The position numbers and the translations under genes are program-made. A stretch of DNA of 64,000 nucleotides from contig JBITNC010000001.1 of NCBI GenBank assembly GCA_050084985.1, positions 58,218,001 through 58,282,000 of the forward strand, written 5' to 3'. Below the pieces are notes generated by a model. It was given only the letters and a program-made list of their open reading frames with translations. It searched no databases and was not told the origin of the DNA. Shown here one piece after another: positions 23,401 to 36,779 of the stretch. This DNA is from Nageia nagi (Eukaryota > Pinophyta). Every line of letters begins with the position of its first letter. Position 1 is the stretch's first letter.

Positions 23401-25850
23401 TTGGTTAGGTTTATTTGATAAAGTGGATAAGCAATAAGATTGGTTGATGAAAGAATTCAAAATTAAGATAGAAGTATTTTACAATGTTATACATATGATG
23501 ACTTTGTGAGAGCATCGAAAACTAAAAATTTGTATAATGATTAAGTCTTTTGAAAATATTTTTTTATAAACTTAGAAAAGAAAAATTAGATCTATTTTAA
23601 TGTTTAAATGAAATGAAGAAAAATGAGGAAAGTCCAAAATATGATCCCTTAATGAAAGTGATAAAAAAACCATTGGTCCAATAAAGAGTATAAGATTCAA
23701 ACAAAGTAATTAAATTTTTTGGTAGATGGATTATTCACTAAAATATCTAAGGACGAACAACATCAAATTATTGATAATTTTGAACATGTAATGGAAAAAG
23801 ATAAGAAGGATATACTAGGACCATTTGAATATTTGAAAGAAAAACAAAGTGAATATCAAGAAAGTGAGCAAATGGAAGATCACCAAGAGAAAGTAATATG
23901 ATTTGTAGAAAGTCACCAAAAAATAGGATCATCAAAATGTATGAAAAAGACAAAAGAGAATGTTAAAAAAAAAATCAATCATCCTCAAGTCAAAAAGTAA
24001 GTTCCAAAAAAGATTAAATAATATAACAAGTTTAAAAGACCTATTTGGGTTGATGAAGATGGTTAGACCATCCCATATAAATTCATCATGTTCTTTTACA
24101 TATCATAAGGTTAGGATTGCATTTACATTCCTAGATGCATTTTCATTTTAGTTGTATTAGTTGCATATCATATATTATGTTTAGGTTTTCATTGTGTTTC
24201 ATACATTTGTATTCATTTTGTGTTATGATAATTTGTATTACATAATATATGTTTGAGGTTGTTTCTTTTGTATACTATTATTTGTTCTTGTATAGTATTT
24301 GTGCTATTTTATATATGAGTCCAAGTGTTTATTTCATGAGAAAATATTTCAATTAAACTCATAAATTAAAAATAATTAGAAATTGTATAAGTTTCATTTG
24401 GTGATATTATACAAAAATAGAAAATATTATTTTCAAAAATGATACTTTTTGAAAATATACTAGAGATTCAAAAGAAAATAAAAATAAAACATTATCAAAA
24501 ATAAAAGTAAAAAATGAAATTAGCAAAATAAGACCAGGTTGAAGGTAAAATTTGATGGTGGCTAGGATCATGGAACCACATGTAGGTATTGACTCAAATC
24601 ACATAGAATATTGGAGAAAAAATTAAACCGTATAAAAATAAAAAAGGAGTCCAATCAAAATTTGAACTATAGAAACAATAAAAAAGAGATTGAAGCATAA
24701 TATAAAACTATGATAAAGCACAAAGAAGATTGAAATAAAATACATAAATGTACTAAAACATAGAGGAGACTAAAGAAGGACCATAATAGCATAAAGAAGA
24801 AAAATAAAATAAATTTGTGATTCTAAATCCACCTAGAAATAGATGAATCTTGTGTTATTGGAATCTATATAAAGAAATCTTTGCAATAATACACCATACA
24901 CAACAAAAGGGGCTATAAATCAAAAGATACAACTTTTAAAAGTTGATAATTTTCTTTGTTAGACATAAGTATACTATACAACCAAAAACAACATAGTAGC
25001 TTGGGAAAATGACTTCCTCTATTCCAATCAACTTTAAAGTTGAATACAATACATGAATTATGAAAAATGTTATATGCTAAACATATTAATCCCTAGATTC
25101 TCTTATTATTACATACTAAAGAATCTTTTACACATTGTTATATTCTTATTGGATAGCTATGTAAGGATGACAACTACAATTATAGATACCTAAAAATGAT
25201 TTTCTATTTATCATAAAATCATATTTTATGGTATCTATAAATGCTATCATTAAAAGTTGTAAATATCAAGATTAATTTAGGTATAAAATAAAATCAAAGC
25301 CAAACATTCCCTATTAGACCATATCCTCACCTAATTTGGATAGGTCAACTTTGAGATCATATTTGCCCATATTTACAAATATCAACAATGTATTTCAACA
25401 CATATAACCACCCATTCAAGGATCTATTATACTCTTACATATTATCAAATTATATTTCATATTTTCTTCATCTTTTTCAAGATTCATAGCATTGGCATAG
25501 TTCATCATTTGCAAACACAACATCGATGGAGTTGTCTCTACACATTGAAGTATCTAAATTTGGATGGTGATTCATAATGCTGTTGGAGATACTAGATCTG
25601 AGATTCATTGAGTGATTGGGGTATGACCCATTTTGTACATCATAAAAGAATATTCTTTATGCTAGTGCTAGATTGTCATTAATTGGTAATTCATATATAT
25701 AATATGAACTATTCAATTTAATTCATTTTTAATAGTCTACATTTTAGCGAACCCAAGAGTTTTGAGGGATTTTATCCTTTAGAGAAAATGTTTACATATA
25801 TTTGAGAAAGATTTGATAACATCATTAGTGTTGTTTGTTTATGAGAAGGG
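20481..25850. other. AT-rich intergenic DNA without recognisable genes
   Basis: Only short frames occur, none with a motif I know. The frame at 23719-23901 (plus) is Lys/Glu/Gln-rich and most likely chance. Local repeats are noted at 22382-22494. Simple AT-rich text dominates 22500-23060. Confidence 0.55.
22382..22494. repeat. Four degenerate copies of a ~30-bp motif
   Basis: Successive units begin 'tgggggtattactgtaattt', 'caagggtttttttgtaatat', 'gaggggtatcttcgtaattt' and 'ataagggcatttacataagt'. The shared core is GGG(T/C)AT-x(3-5)-GTAATTT. Confidence 0.6.
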
Positions 25851-25859
25851 CATCAATGC

Positions 25860-27350
25860 CATGAATACAAATCAAAATATTGATGTTGCAACTCTTATTC
25901 AATAACACAATGAAAATCTTAATATTTTTAATCAACTCATGGATGGTTTAGGGCATCCAATTGGTAATAATCAAAATGGAAAATAAGCTTCTACTAATGT
26001 CACTTAGTGATCATATCAATAATTTACAAATGTCAACAAGGATTTGGTAGAATTTAGATCTAAGTTGAAGGCACAATAGAAGGGAGAGGATTATGATGCT
26101 TCTTTCAGCACTCTTTTATCTAAGGAAATATTGAATTTTACCCTACCACCTAATTTCAAGACCCCAAAATTTGAAATGTTCAATGGAGAAGGAGATCCCA
26201 AATAAAATATTATTAATTTTTAAGAGGAGTGCATTTTGAAGCTAGGAAATGAAGATAAGATAATGGCCAAGTTATTCCCAAGGCATCTCAAAGGTGATGC
26301 ATGTGAGTGACTTTATAAGTTGTCTTATATATACATTCATTTGCTTGGTGAAATTATCAAGCTATTCATGGATCAATATAAGAACAACACCAAACATCAT
26401 GCCAAGGTAGTAGATTTATATGCAATTTCAAGGACCCAATAAAACATTGGAGAAGTTCATCCCATGGTTTAAAAAGATATGACAATCTACAAAATGCAAG
26501 TTAGCTAAAGATGAAATGAATAGATTTTTTATAAATGTTATTAAAATTTTGAAGAAACATGCTATAGAATATTTAGAGCAAGGATATGGGATAATGATAA
26601 AGAAACTGTTGGCAAAAGAAAGAGTTTTGATTAAAATTAATGAGTTTAAAATATGGATTTAGTTAAAATACAAAAGAAGAGAAAAACTCATATGTTAGCA
26701 TGGTAGAAATACCAAATATCACAAGCTCTACCATCCAAAAAGAATAAGAATAACATGAGGTAGATCAAATTTAAGATCAAGATGAGGATTTTGATCTAGA
26801 TGGTATTAAAAGTATTTACTTGCATAATTAATTTTTTTCCTATCATTTTTTTTAAAGAGAAAATATCTTATAGTGAGAATTGTAAGATGGGGATGAAAAC
26901 CAATTTCTTGGCTCTCCATCCTTAAAGAAACTAAATATATATTTATGAAAATCAGTTTCTACTGCAAGTGGATAAGTACCTTTTGAAAACAAGCTTATTG
27001 GTAGAAGGTGCTTACATAAAAGAAAGAAGAGAAAAGAGAAAAGAGAAAAAAATAGAAACTTGAAAAAAATTCAAGGTATCAGTGGTGTGATTTGCTTGCA
27101 TCAATAACATTGATGGAATACATCCTATAGAATTAAAGGATTAAATTCTTAGATCTAGTGTAACTTATAATATTCTTGATAAAGGTAACATCAAACTTAT
27201 CAGTTTAGTCATTCATCATGCTTTAACAAGAGAAAATATTACATCAAAATTATTTTCAAGGTAGATTCTAGAGAAGTGCAAAATATTTTAGATTCATTTA
27301 AAAGTTATTCTTAGTTGATAAATCTCTCCATTCATAGCATAACATGTCTT
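25860..27350 (+). pseudogene. Ty3/gypsy gag remnant
   Basis: Broken frames around 26090-26600 read 'LPPNFKTPKFEMFNGEGDPK', then 'MAKLFPRHLKGDACE*LYKL'. This is the retrotrans_gag pattern (FK.PKFE.F.G.GDP ... L.G.A..WY). Several stops interrupt it. No protease or RT was recognised downstream before the copia LTR at 28249. It is unrelated in sequence to element C's gag beyond family motifs. Confidence 0.7.
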
Positions 27351-27729
27351 AGGGGCAAGTCATTTCAACACAAATCAGAGAAAAAATCATGCATCAATAA
27401 GAATAAGCTAGAAAACTAAGAAACAAAGTACAAGTTAGAGATCATAATCAAAACAAAAAAATATCATAATCAAAATCAATAAATTTGCCTACCATTAAGT
27501 AGGGAATCAATGGAGTGAATCCTCTAGTAATATGGAGTTCATGATCGAGAAACAATAATTTTTAACTTTTTAGATCTATAATATATGAAAGCTAAATAAT
27601 GGTAATCAAATGATAAAAAATAATGTAGTAATCTAGTAGATTATATCAAATATTAGTTTCAAAAGTAAAATAAGTTAGAATCCATAACTTCCATGAAGTT
27701 GTCTACTTGTAATCATAATGTGCATCTTC

Positions 27730-28248
27730 TAATGAATCAAGTTTAGATCTAGTTCAACAATTCAACAATTTTAGTAGACTCTTTTTTGTGATCTTTTAGG
27801 TCAATAAAAGATCAGCCAATTCAATAATCTCTAGTAGAATCCATTTTCATTTAGGGCATCACAAAGACTTAATCATGGAAATTCCATGACCCAACAATAG
27901 AATCCCTTTTGATTCTTTTAGGGCATTACAAAAAATCATCATCATAACAATCCATGATGACTAAAAGAATACATAAATAACAATATTATGTAGACTTCAT
28001 TTTGATTATTTTATGAAATCACAAAAGACTTAGTTATGGAAATCCCATGACCTCATAGTAGACTTCCTTTTAGTTAATTTAGGGCATCATAACAGATCAC
28101 AACAATTTTTGGGGAATTAAAGGGTCATATCAAACCCTTTTTGGTTCTTTTGGGGCATTAACATATCATATCAAAACCCTTTTTGGTTCTTTTGGGGTAT
28201 TAAAAGATCATAGCAAAATCCTTTTCAATTCTTTTGGGCCCTTAAAAG
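27730..28248. repeat. Degenerate tandem array next to the A2 LTR
   Basis: Phrases such as 'cctttttggttcttttgggg', 'attaaaagatcatagcaaaa' and 'tttagggcatcacaaaga' recur with a period of roughly 43-60 bp, best preserved at 28105-28240. The array stops exactly at the start of the A2 LTR (28249). Confidence 0.65.
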
Positions 28249-28736
28249 TGATAGGAATAAGCCTAAATGACTAAATTTCCATTCTGACAAGATTACATGA
28301 AAGCTCTCTAAAACATCATCATAATAGCATAAACACAATATAGCCAGTCTCACAAAGTTGACACCAAATGTAAAGTGGTTCCTCTCATGGAAGAGAGTAC
28401 ATCTACTAATCTAAGATCTTATTATCAAAGAACAATTTATTACAAGACCTCTTTCTAATAATCCTAGAGCATAACGTTTCTACAAACTTAAGTAAATAAC
28501 CAAGAGGGGTGGCCATCTATTTATAAGGAAAAATCCTCCATTGGATCATCCTTTAATTCATTATACAATATCATGACATACATCACCCTTTTACCTAAGG
28601 GGCTTGCTTATCATATGGAGAGTAGGACAAGTTACATCATCACATTCACTAAATACTTAAGGTATATAGGAATACTCTTAAGTATTAAGTGAATTACATG
28701 AAGAGACATTACAATAATGCATTATACATTACAACA
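28249..28736 (-). repeat. 3' LTR of copia element A2
   Basis: A 488-bp segment from TGATAGGAATAAG to ...ACATTACAACA. On the minus strand it begins TGTTGTAATGTATAATGC and follows a purine-rich 'ttaaggtggag', the polypurine tract. It is close in length and sequence to the A1 LTR. Confidence 0.85.
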
Positions 28737-29383
28737 CTCCACCTTAATGTAACATTGGGGTAGAGAGAATAGGAGAGCAAAAAGAGAGAGTAAGAAAGAG
28801 TTCTCCTCCATAGAGATACAATCAAAGATGAGAACATTTACATATTTGAGAAATAAACAAGATATTATATTGAGGCTCACTACTTTACCATTTGACAAAT
28901 GGTTTACAATACAATCATTAACCACAACTGGTGTCACTTTACAAAGTAGTCATTCAGCTACAAGCAACTCATAAATAGGATCAGTTAGATGCATTACATA
29001 AATATTCATATCAATATAAGATAAATGAATCAAGTAATGCCATCCATAAACTGATCAATCATGTAGTACAAGTCATCATGAAGATACCAAGCCAATATTC
29101 ATAGTAACTTGTTATATAAAAAATATGTGTTGATCAACATCAAAAATAGAGCATAAGCTCATATAAGTTCCTCATATATGGATAACTAAACAATTCCAAA
29201 ATGCACATATTGGTTCCTCACATATGGATAACTAAAATAGTGCTAGGCAAAAGTCATCATATACTAAAAAATGTATAGCTAGTTTCTCACACATAGCGAA
29301 CTAATCATGAAGGAGTACAAAAAATGATCAACACAATACAACATAAAAATTCTCCTAGGGATGAAGTTTTCATCATAGATATA
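28737..29383 (-). other. A2 3' untranslated region and polypurine tract
   Basis: Non-coding; the start (minus: 'attaaggtggag' before the LTR) is the polypurine tract. It is homologous to 7200-7463 in A3 and, further on, to bases about 60-130 of A1 ('ctcctagg.atgaag'). Confidence 0.75.
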
Positions 29384-29639
29384 TGTGTCACACAATGACA
29401 CTAAGAGGGGGTGAATCAGGGTGTTGTATTTTAAGACCTCAAATATTCTACTTGTAAAACTAAATGCTTGTAAGATAAAAATTGAAATAAACCAAAGAAA
29501 GGCAATCACATCAAGGAAGCATCACACAACATAAGATGTAATGAGGTTCACCAATATGGCTACATCCCCAAACAAGACTACTTATATCATGTTCCAAATC
29601 CAACTATTGTAAAGCACCAACTTTACAATCATTTATCAA

Positions 29640-29850
29640 TACCAATCGAAAGGAGCAACAACCCCTAATTTATTAGCTACAATTGAAAATACCACCAACC
29701 CCTACTTTACTAGCACTAACTAGAAGGATTACTAATCCCTAAGTTTTGCAACATCAACTACAAGGACCACCAACCCTACTTTACTGACACCAATAAGAAG
29801 GAGCACCAACCCTTTCTTTACCAAAAGGAGCACAAACCCCTATTCTAAGT
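29640..29850. repeat. ~46-bp minisatellite in B 3' LTR
   Basis: About five units share 'aaggagcaccaacccctact' and 'ttactagca' variants. The counterpart in the other LTR is at 35575-35800. Confidence 0.75.
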
Positions 29851-30479
29851 ATCAACTTGGACTTCAAATCTTAATAATTAGTTTGACATATATAGATGAC
29901 TTCACTATTCATAGATTCCTTCCTAGTTTGTAGCTCATCAAACTTCACCTTTGGTTATCTTTGTTTGAATTTTGCAATCAATATTCATAGACAATATATT
30001 TCCATCTCTTCTAATCTATCTCTACATGTCATCACTGGTATCTCACTCACATCAACCTTGCTTCTCACATGTCCATTCACCTTAAAAATAATAACATACT
30101 TCAAATTTTTCTCATTCACTTTTTTGTTCTTCTCTTTCACTATTTCTCTCTCTCTGCATACATTGCATTTTGCAACTCTACTTAATTCTTAGTATTCTTT
30201 AGTTTCTCAATAAATCATTCACACCATAATACTACCATCAAAGTATTTTTTAACTTGTTCATAATGGTATCAAACCAATTGGTGTATTACTCTCTCCTAT
30301 AATTCCTTCAACTCTCTACACCCTGCTTAGTAGGAACAACATCTTCAAATATTTTTATATGATATATATGTTCCTCATCCTCTTTTTTCCTCTTTACCTA
30401 ATTCACTAGACTTAGTATATATTTTCCCATTATCTATTTCTTTACATCACTCATTGGTGATGCTTTTTTCTATCTCCTT

Positions 30480-31620
30480 CATTAGTACTTAACTTTATAG
30501 CCTTATAGTCTCTTTTCCTAAGGTGTTAGATCCTTTGTATTTTTGAATACCATCCTTTTACTAATGTTATGCTTACATCATCAACTAGTATCCTTCTTCA
30601 TCATAATGCTTTACCAGTCCTTAACTTCATTTCCTTTTAACCATTTAAATCAATGTGTCAATTTTAGTTCATTTTTGCCTTCTATTGAACTATTGATATC
30701 ATCCACCAAATTCATTTCATTGTTGTCTATCATCACACCACTAAAACTAGTGTGATTTTGGCATGCATCTCCTTAGCAATCCTCAATTATTCATCCTTTG
30801 TGTCCTTTTATTTGCTCCATTTAAATCAATGCATTTTGAAATTATTTTGTTTTACTAACATCATCAATCGAAGGTTCTTTGTTCTATCTTCTTTACTAGT
30901 ACTCAACCTTAGTCATCCATGAGCCTTTTCTTCTTAACTACCGAACTTAGTTCATTTTTGCATGTCTACATTTTTATGATGTCACTTGTTGATAACTCCT
31001 TAGCTATATTTCCATTCCTGGTACTTAACTTTATCATCAAAGAGTCTTATCATATACATCATCAGATTCAAAGTATTTTGAGTGGCCTTTTAATTGATGA
31101 TATGACTTGCTAGAATCCTTTGTTTTCTTCTTCCTTATTAGTACTTAAATTTATCTCCATTGTGCTCTTTTCATCTCACATATCATACTTAATGCATTTT
31201 GAATGACCATCAAAATGGTGACATCATGTACTGGTAAACTCTACCTTCTACTTCCTTATCGGTGCTCAACTTTGTCATATACAAGCCTCCTAGTATTAAC
31301 TGCTAAAAATATTATTATTTTGAAGCCTTATTACTTACTGATGTTATCTTTTAGTATCCTCCTTTATTCATTCATCTTTTCAATACTTAACTTGCATACC
31401 TTCAAACCATTTTATATGTAGTGATAAACTTAGTGTATTTTTATTAACAATCAAAATGTTGATGTCACCTACCAGATGCCTTTGTATTCTTGATGCTTAC
31501 CTGTCTTGAAGATCATGGCTTCTTTGATTATTTGACTTGTATGTCAAACTTAGTGTATTTTGGAGTAGCCTTCATATTTCTTATATAATGTACTAGATTT
31601 AGTATATTTTATTCATTCAT
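30480..31620. repeat. ~122-bp degenerate tandem array in B 3' LTR
   Basis: The marker 'tacttaactttatcat' or a variant recurs near 30487, 30618, 30777, 30900, 31021, 31141, 31263 and 31385. Spacing settles at 120-123 bp after two irregular intervals. Other shared phrases are 'aacttagtgtattttg' and 'atcaaaatg.tgatgtcacc'. Confidence 0.75.
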
Positions 31621-32288
31621 CTATTTGCTCACTTTACAAATATACTAGCATGTATTTTAAGCATCCAACCATAGAGTAATTTGTATAAGCACAACTCTGC
31701 TAATGTCATCATCCAAGAATATACTTCTTGCAACATATGTCTAAGTATTCACTTGTTTAACCTACCGATAATAAACAATAAAATTTGACCATCTTAGTAT
31801 TACTTCTTGGAAACACTTGCCAATTACTCGACCATGTTATATAATCTCTAGCAATACTTGGTAACATTAACATCAAGAAGGTACTCTACATTTATCCTTT
31901 ACTCTAAAAACTATCAATTATCTATAGTAACAACATTAACACTTTGCATCACCTAATATTGTATTTCCTTCACCTGACATGGTATATCTTCACTTTTGGT
32001 AACTTGTCCTTCACTACCTATTCTTTACACCAACAATATCATCTACAAACATGATTGTACTTCAACAATAAGATCTTTACTACTGTCACTTCATGACTTC
32101 ACTACCATAGCAAATGACATGTACAAAACCATATTTACATTATTGCACTCAACTTCACATTGGCTTCATTGATAGTGTGGCTTCATATACATGTTTTTCA
32201 TTATGGTTGGATATATATTTATCAACTATAATAGTCCCTTTTATCACTGTTATATCTTTAACAATAATAACAACAATATAGGTTAGCA

Positions 32289-32302
32289 ATCTCCCCCTTT
32301 GG
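32289..32302 (-). other. Polypurine tract of element B
   Basis: The minus strand reads 'CCAAAGGGGGAGAT' directly before the LTR start TGCTAACC. 'CCAAAGGGGGAGATTG' is a common plant copia polypurine tract by recall. Confidence 0.75.
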
Positions 32303-34059
32303 CATTGTTGCTAAAACTCTAGTCATTCTCTTCTCCCCTTTTTTTTCAACAATGGAAAAGATGTAGGCTTGTATCATAAGATCATTACATGACATAGATC
32401 ACTTGATCAAATCAACAACAACTCCAACAAATCCACTTCAATATAGATTACTCAACCAACACATCAACAAATCCACTTCCATATGAATTAGTAACAAAAT
32501 TTCATATTGGTTGCAACATCTGAATGAAAGCATAAGAATCACATTAGAATATTTACCATGAGCACTTCAACATCTCCCATCAACATATCTACTATGACAA
32601 TACCAGTGGTTGAAATAGATATATTAATTTTCATGAAAAAAAGTGTATAAGCATTCTAATACATAACATTATGATAACAACAACACCAAGATAACTACTA
32701 TTTTGAAAAGCAACTTAGAGGAATAAATCAATCTCCACTGCCATAGAATATCACCATTTATGTCAATCTCCATTACCATAGAATATCATCATTTATGTCA
32801 AACACCATGAGTGATACTAATGACACATAAATATAAAATGATACACTCCATCTTGGTATTTGATAGCAACACTTATACAACCAACAACAACAATATTATT
32901 TAGTACTTGAAATTATTTTCCTCCTTTAACACCATTGACACATGGATTTTGCAAGATCCTCCTAAGTATATACATTTCATTCTCAGGCTACTTCAAAATT
33001 AGAAGCATACACTTGTAATAACATAATAGTAACTTTAATCTTTGCAACATGTTCCTCTCTTGATGTAAATGAGTATTTAACTTATCATAGCTAAAGTGCA
33101 ATATCATCTTTCACCATTAATGGACCAATTATAACTCCATATGGATGTACTCAACAATAGAAGTTTAAAATGGCTTCATTATCATTTCCAACAATCCTCT
33201 TAAAACAAATTCATTGTAAAATCTCATCTCCATTATATTGATGGTTCACACATTCATAATCACAACTTCACTTCATCATAGCTTGATAGTACCGACATGT
33301 AATAGTTTAGAAAAAACTTTATTATTCAATGTAAGAGTGACAACTTCAACACTAACAATAACACTTAAGTTCCATGCAACCAACATCATATTAATCCATC
33401 ATACTAACACATGAAAGTAGTAACTCCCCCTTACTTATTACTCATAATCCATAATGCATTGGTATAAGCATATTATACATATGTAGGATCTTTTAAAAAA
33501 TATTTGAAATTGCTTCCCTTAAGGATGTGCTACCATTGATCCTATAAATGGTGTGAAAGTGTGATTACTCCAAGCTTTTGCTTCCCTTGTATGTATTTAC
33601 TCAACTAGCCAATGAGATATGTCTCCTGTTTTAATTTCTTTCTCCAAACCTTCTTATTCTTGGATTTGAGTTCATCAATTATCCTCTCTTATTTAGCATT
33701 CTAATGAGAGTTAACACTTTTCTTTGAGGATAGTCTTCTTTGCACTTTTAGTGTATGATTATTATTCATCTTTTGATGCACATGGTTATTTATACCTTGT
33801 CTTTGCTACATTATTTATGGCTGATGAAATCTAGTACCTTACCACCTATTAGAAGTGAAAGTGTTTCTGCAAAATCTTACCATATTCCCATAAGAATTAC
33901 AGCTAAAATATTGTACATCATATTCAATATGAGGGCATATAAATTTCTACCAGTATGACTCTTTGGTATAATATTTGTTATGTAATTAGCTTCTCTATGA
34001 CCATATCAGTTGCATCTAAAGCATTTAACATTGTCATATAGCATAAATTTAAATGAGAT
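32303..34059 (-). other. Element B interior without recognisable domains
   Basis: About 1.75 kb between the gag remnant and the polypurine tract. I found no RT, integrase or protease motif in any frame. Short frames such as 33755-33958 (plus) look like chance. Confidence 0.5.
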
Positions 34060-35243
34060 TTATTTTACAAAGTTTCTATGCATGAAATTTGATCTACATG
34101 TTGCTACCTTGTGACCATATTGATTACATTTGAAATAATAACCAGGAAATACATTATCATAACTAGGATGAGATGCATGAAACTTGTTTTGCTTATTCTG
34201 GCTTGTTGCAGGTCTTCTTTGTTGTCTTCTTTGATCTTGTGACCAACTTGATTGTTGGTGTTGATGTGTTATCCTGTGATATATTATTTTATGTATTACT
34301 CCTTGATATATTCTCCCCTTATTATCTACCATTCTATGCTTCAACCAAGTTTTTACCTTCTTATGCTCTACTTCCTTTTGTTTTGGAGGTAACTTTTATG
34401 ATTTAGCTTCACATTACTTTTTCCTTATTCCTCTAGCATTGGAGTTATCTTTCTTTATATTTTTTTAGGATGAGGGTTTTTCTACATCATATCTAATATT
34501 GAATTTTATCTTGGGGTCTTTTTTTTGTCTTAACATATCATCCAATAACTCAAATCTCTTCTCAAACTTGAGGCTTGTAGTTATTTTTAGATTCATCTCT
34601 TCTATTTTTTTCCTCAATAAAATAATTTCCTCTTCCAGTTTGCAATAGTAAATATCTTTCTTATTAATTTATAATTTAAGAGCTTCTTCAACTTTCCTAA
34701 ATTCTTCTATTTGCAACTTTAGATCACCAACTACTATGTTGGTTTCCTCCTCATGGTTTTTGTATAATTCCATAGATTATATCAAATCTTCTTTCATCTT
34801 TTGAGTTACATCAAGTTATTTCCTAATATTGGCAATTCTTTTGGGTTTTGACATGCTTTAGCATTATCATTTAACTATGATCTCAAAAAATTTTCTATAT
34901 GCTTGGTTGTTTGAATTTATATACAAATATCATCAATCATATCACCATATTCTTACAAATTCTTTGAAAACCTTTTAATTTTACTCCTATTATTTTCTAA
35001 TTCTTCTAAGGAAGCTATGAGTTTTGCTTCAAAATCGACTACAACTTCTATCTCTTCATATTCAAAATCTTGCATGTTGTCAATTTTTTTTGTAATTTCT
35101 ATGAAGAGTGTTTCACCTGATTCTTTATCTAAATATGCAATTTATTTTATCTCTACAATAGAGGATAATATTTTCTCATTGGGTTTTTCTAATTGTAATT
35201 GGGAAGACTGAAGTGCCTTCTTAGATCCTTTCACTTTTCCCAT
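34060..35243 (-). pseudogene. Element B gag: coiled coil and mutated zinc knuckle
   Basis: The first ATG after the primer site is at 35243 (minus) and opens 'MGKVKGSKKALQSSQLQLEK'. A coiled-coil stretch follows at about 34800-34500, including 'LEEEIILLRKKIEEMNLKI' and 'LKFEKRFELLDDMLRQKK', a pattern common in plant retrotransposon gag proteins. The zinc knuckle at about 34130-34090 reads 'YYFKCNQYGHKVATC', with the first cysteine replaced by Tyr. Several stops interrupt it. A UBN2-type gag domain was not seen. Confidence 0.7.
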
Positions 35244-35298
35244 TGTGTACTAATCCAAGATCTACCCTAGTTGATTAATCTTGAATTAGGAACCTAAA

Positions 35299-35308
35299 TT
35301 TGATACCA
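35299..35308 (-). other. Primer binding site of element B
   Basis: The minus strand reads TGGTATCAAA, two bases from the LTR. Its first eight bases match the initiator tRNA-Met site used by plant copia elements. Confidence 0.65.
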
Positions 35309-35574
35309 ATTGTTAGTCACATAATGACATTTAGAGGGGGGATGAATTAGTGTATTATATTTTAAGACCTCAAATCTTTTGCTTATAAAACTGAAGCCAT
35401 GCATGATAAAAACTAAAACAAACCAAAGCAAGAAAAACACATCAAGGAAGCATCACACAACATAAGATACAATGAGGTTCACCAATATGGCTATATCCTT
35501 AGATAATACTTCTTGGGTCATGTTCCAAATCTAATCATTGCAAAGTACCAACTTTATAATCATTAATTGATACT

Positions 35575-35800
35575 AACCAAAAGGAGCACTAACCCCTAAT
35601 TTATCAACTAGAACTAAAAGGAGCACCAACCCCTACATTACTAGCACTAATTGGAAGGAGCACCAACCCTTAGGGTTTGCAACATCAATGGTAAGGAGCA
35701 CCAAAATCTACTTTATTGATATCAATTAGGAGGAGAACCAACCATTGCTTTAATGAAACCAACCAGAAGGAGCACTAACCACTATGCCAAGCACCAACTT
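35575..35800. repeat. ~46-bp minisatellite in B 5' LTR
   Basis: The same 'aaaaggagcaccaacccct' units as at 29640-29850, in the same order, so the array predates or arose with the insertion. Confidence 0.75.
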
Positions 35801-36779
35801 GGACTTCAAAGCTTAATAATTAGTTTGATATATAAAGATGCCTTTGCTATTCACATATCCCTTCTTGGTCTATAGCTCATCAAAATTCACCTCCAACTAC
35901 CTCTATTTGAATCTTGAAATCAATCTTCATAGCTAATGTATTATCATATTATCAATCTATCTCTATATATCATCATTTGTATCTCACTCACATCAACCTT
36001 GCTACTCACATGTCTATTCACCTTAGCAACAATAACATGCTTTATATTTTTCTCATTCAATTTATTAGTCTTCTCTTTCACTATTGCTCTCTCTTTGCAC
36101 ACATTGTATTCAGTAACTCTACTTACTCATTCTTTTTTAGCTTCTCAATGAGTCATTCATATTGTACTACTATAATCAAAGCATTTTTCAACTTTTTCAT
36201 AATGGTATTGACCCAATTGCTCTATTACTATCTCCTATACTTCCTTCATCTCTCTACATCCTTCTTAGTAGCAATAATATCTTTAGATATTTTCACATGA
36301 TATATATGTTGCTCATATTATCAAACCCTAGTAATTTTTTACCCTAACTCCATTAGTTATAGACTCTTGTAACCATCTCTACACCTACAAACATAGCTAT
36401 CAATTCCAATTTCTCATGTCAATAATGATTTTACAATTATGTAGTAGCTCCTGGATATAAATATCCATTTCTTTAATAGTAACTAAATGATGATAACTAT
36501 TAATGATCATTATCAAGCATATCTAACGCATTACAATGACTTTTGATACATTCTTCATGCAATTTGGAGCTCTTTCATGCTCCCTAAATCTCTCACCTTC
36601 ATTCCATTAACTGATAGTACATTCATGTAATAGTTTGGTTCTTAAAACCCTTCATGATTTTTCTATACTGGTATTTTAATTCATCCTTTTTTTTTCCTCT
36701 TTTCCTAAGTAACCAGACTTAGTGCATATTTTCCCATTATCTATTTGTTGATGTCACTCATTGGTAATGCTTTTTTATA

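Larger units (their letters stand above)
29384..32288 (-). repeat. 3' LTR of element B
   Basis: It starts 'tgtgtcacacaatgacac' and ends 'ggttagca', with the polypurine tract adjoining on the right. It matches 35311-38570 along its length apart from a 365-bp block missing here. It includes a ~46-bp minisatellite (29640-29850) and a ~122-bp array (30480-31620). Confidence 0.8.

Noticed and set aside
29896-31421. Several plus-strand frames of 64-98 codons
   Set aside because: They lie inside element B's LTR and follow its tandem repeats; parallel frames in the other LTR (35914-36347) confirm repeat origin.
36081-36347. Possible membrane proteins in the B 5' LTR
   Set aside because: T-rich LTR text; counterparts in the other LTR are not conserved in frame.
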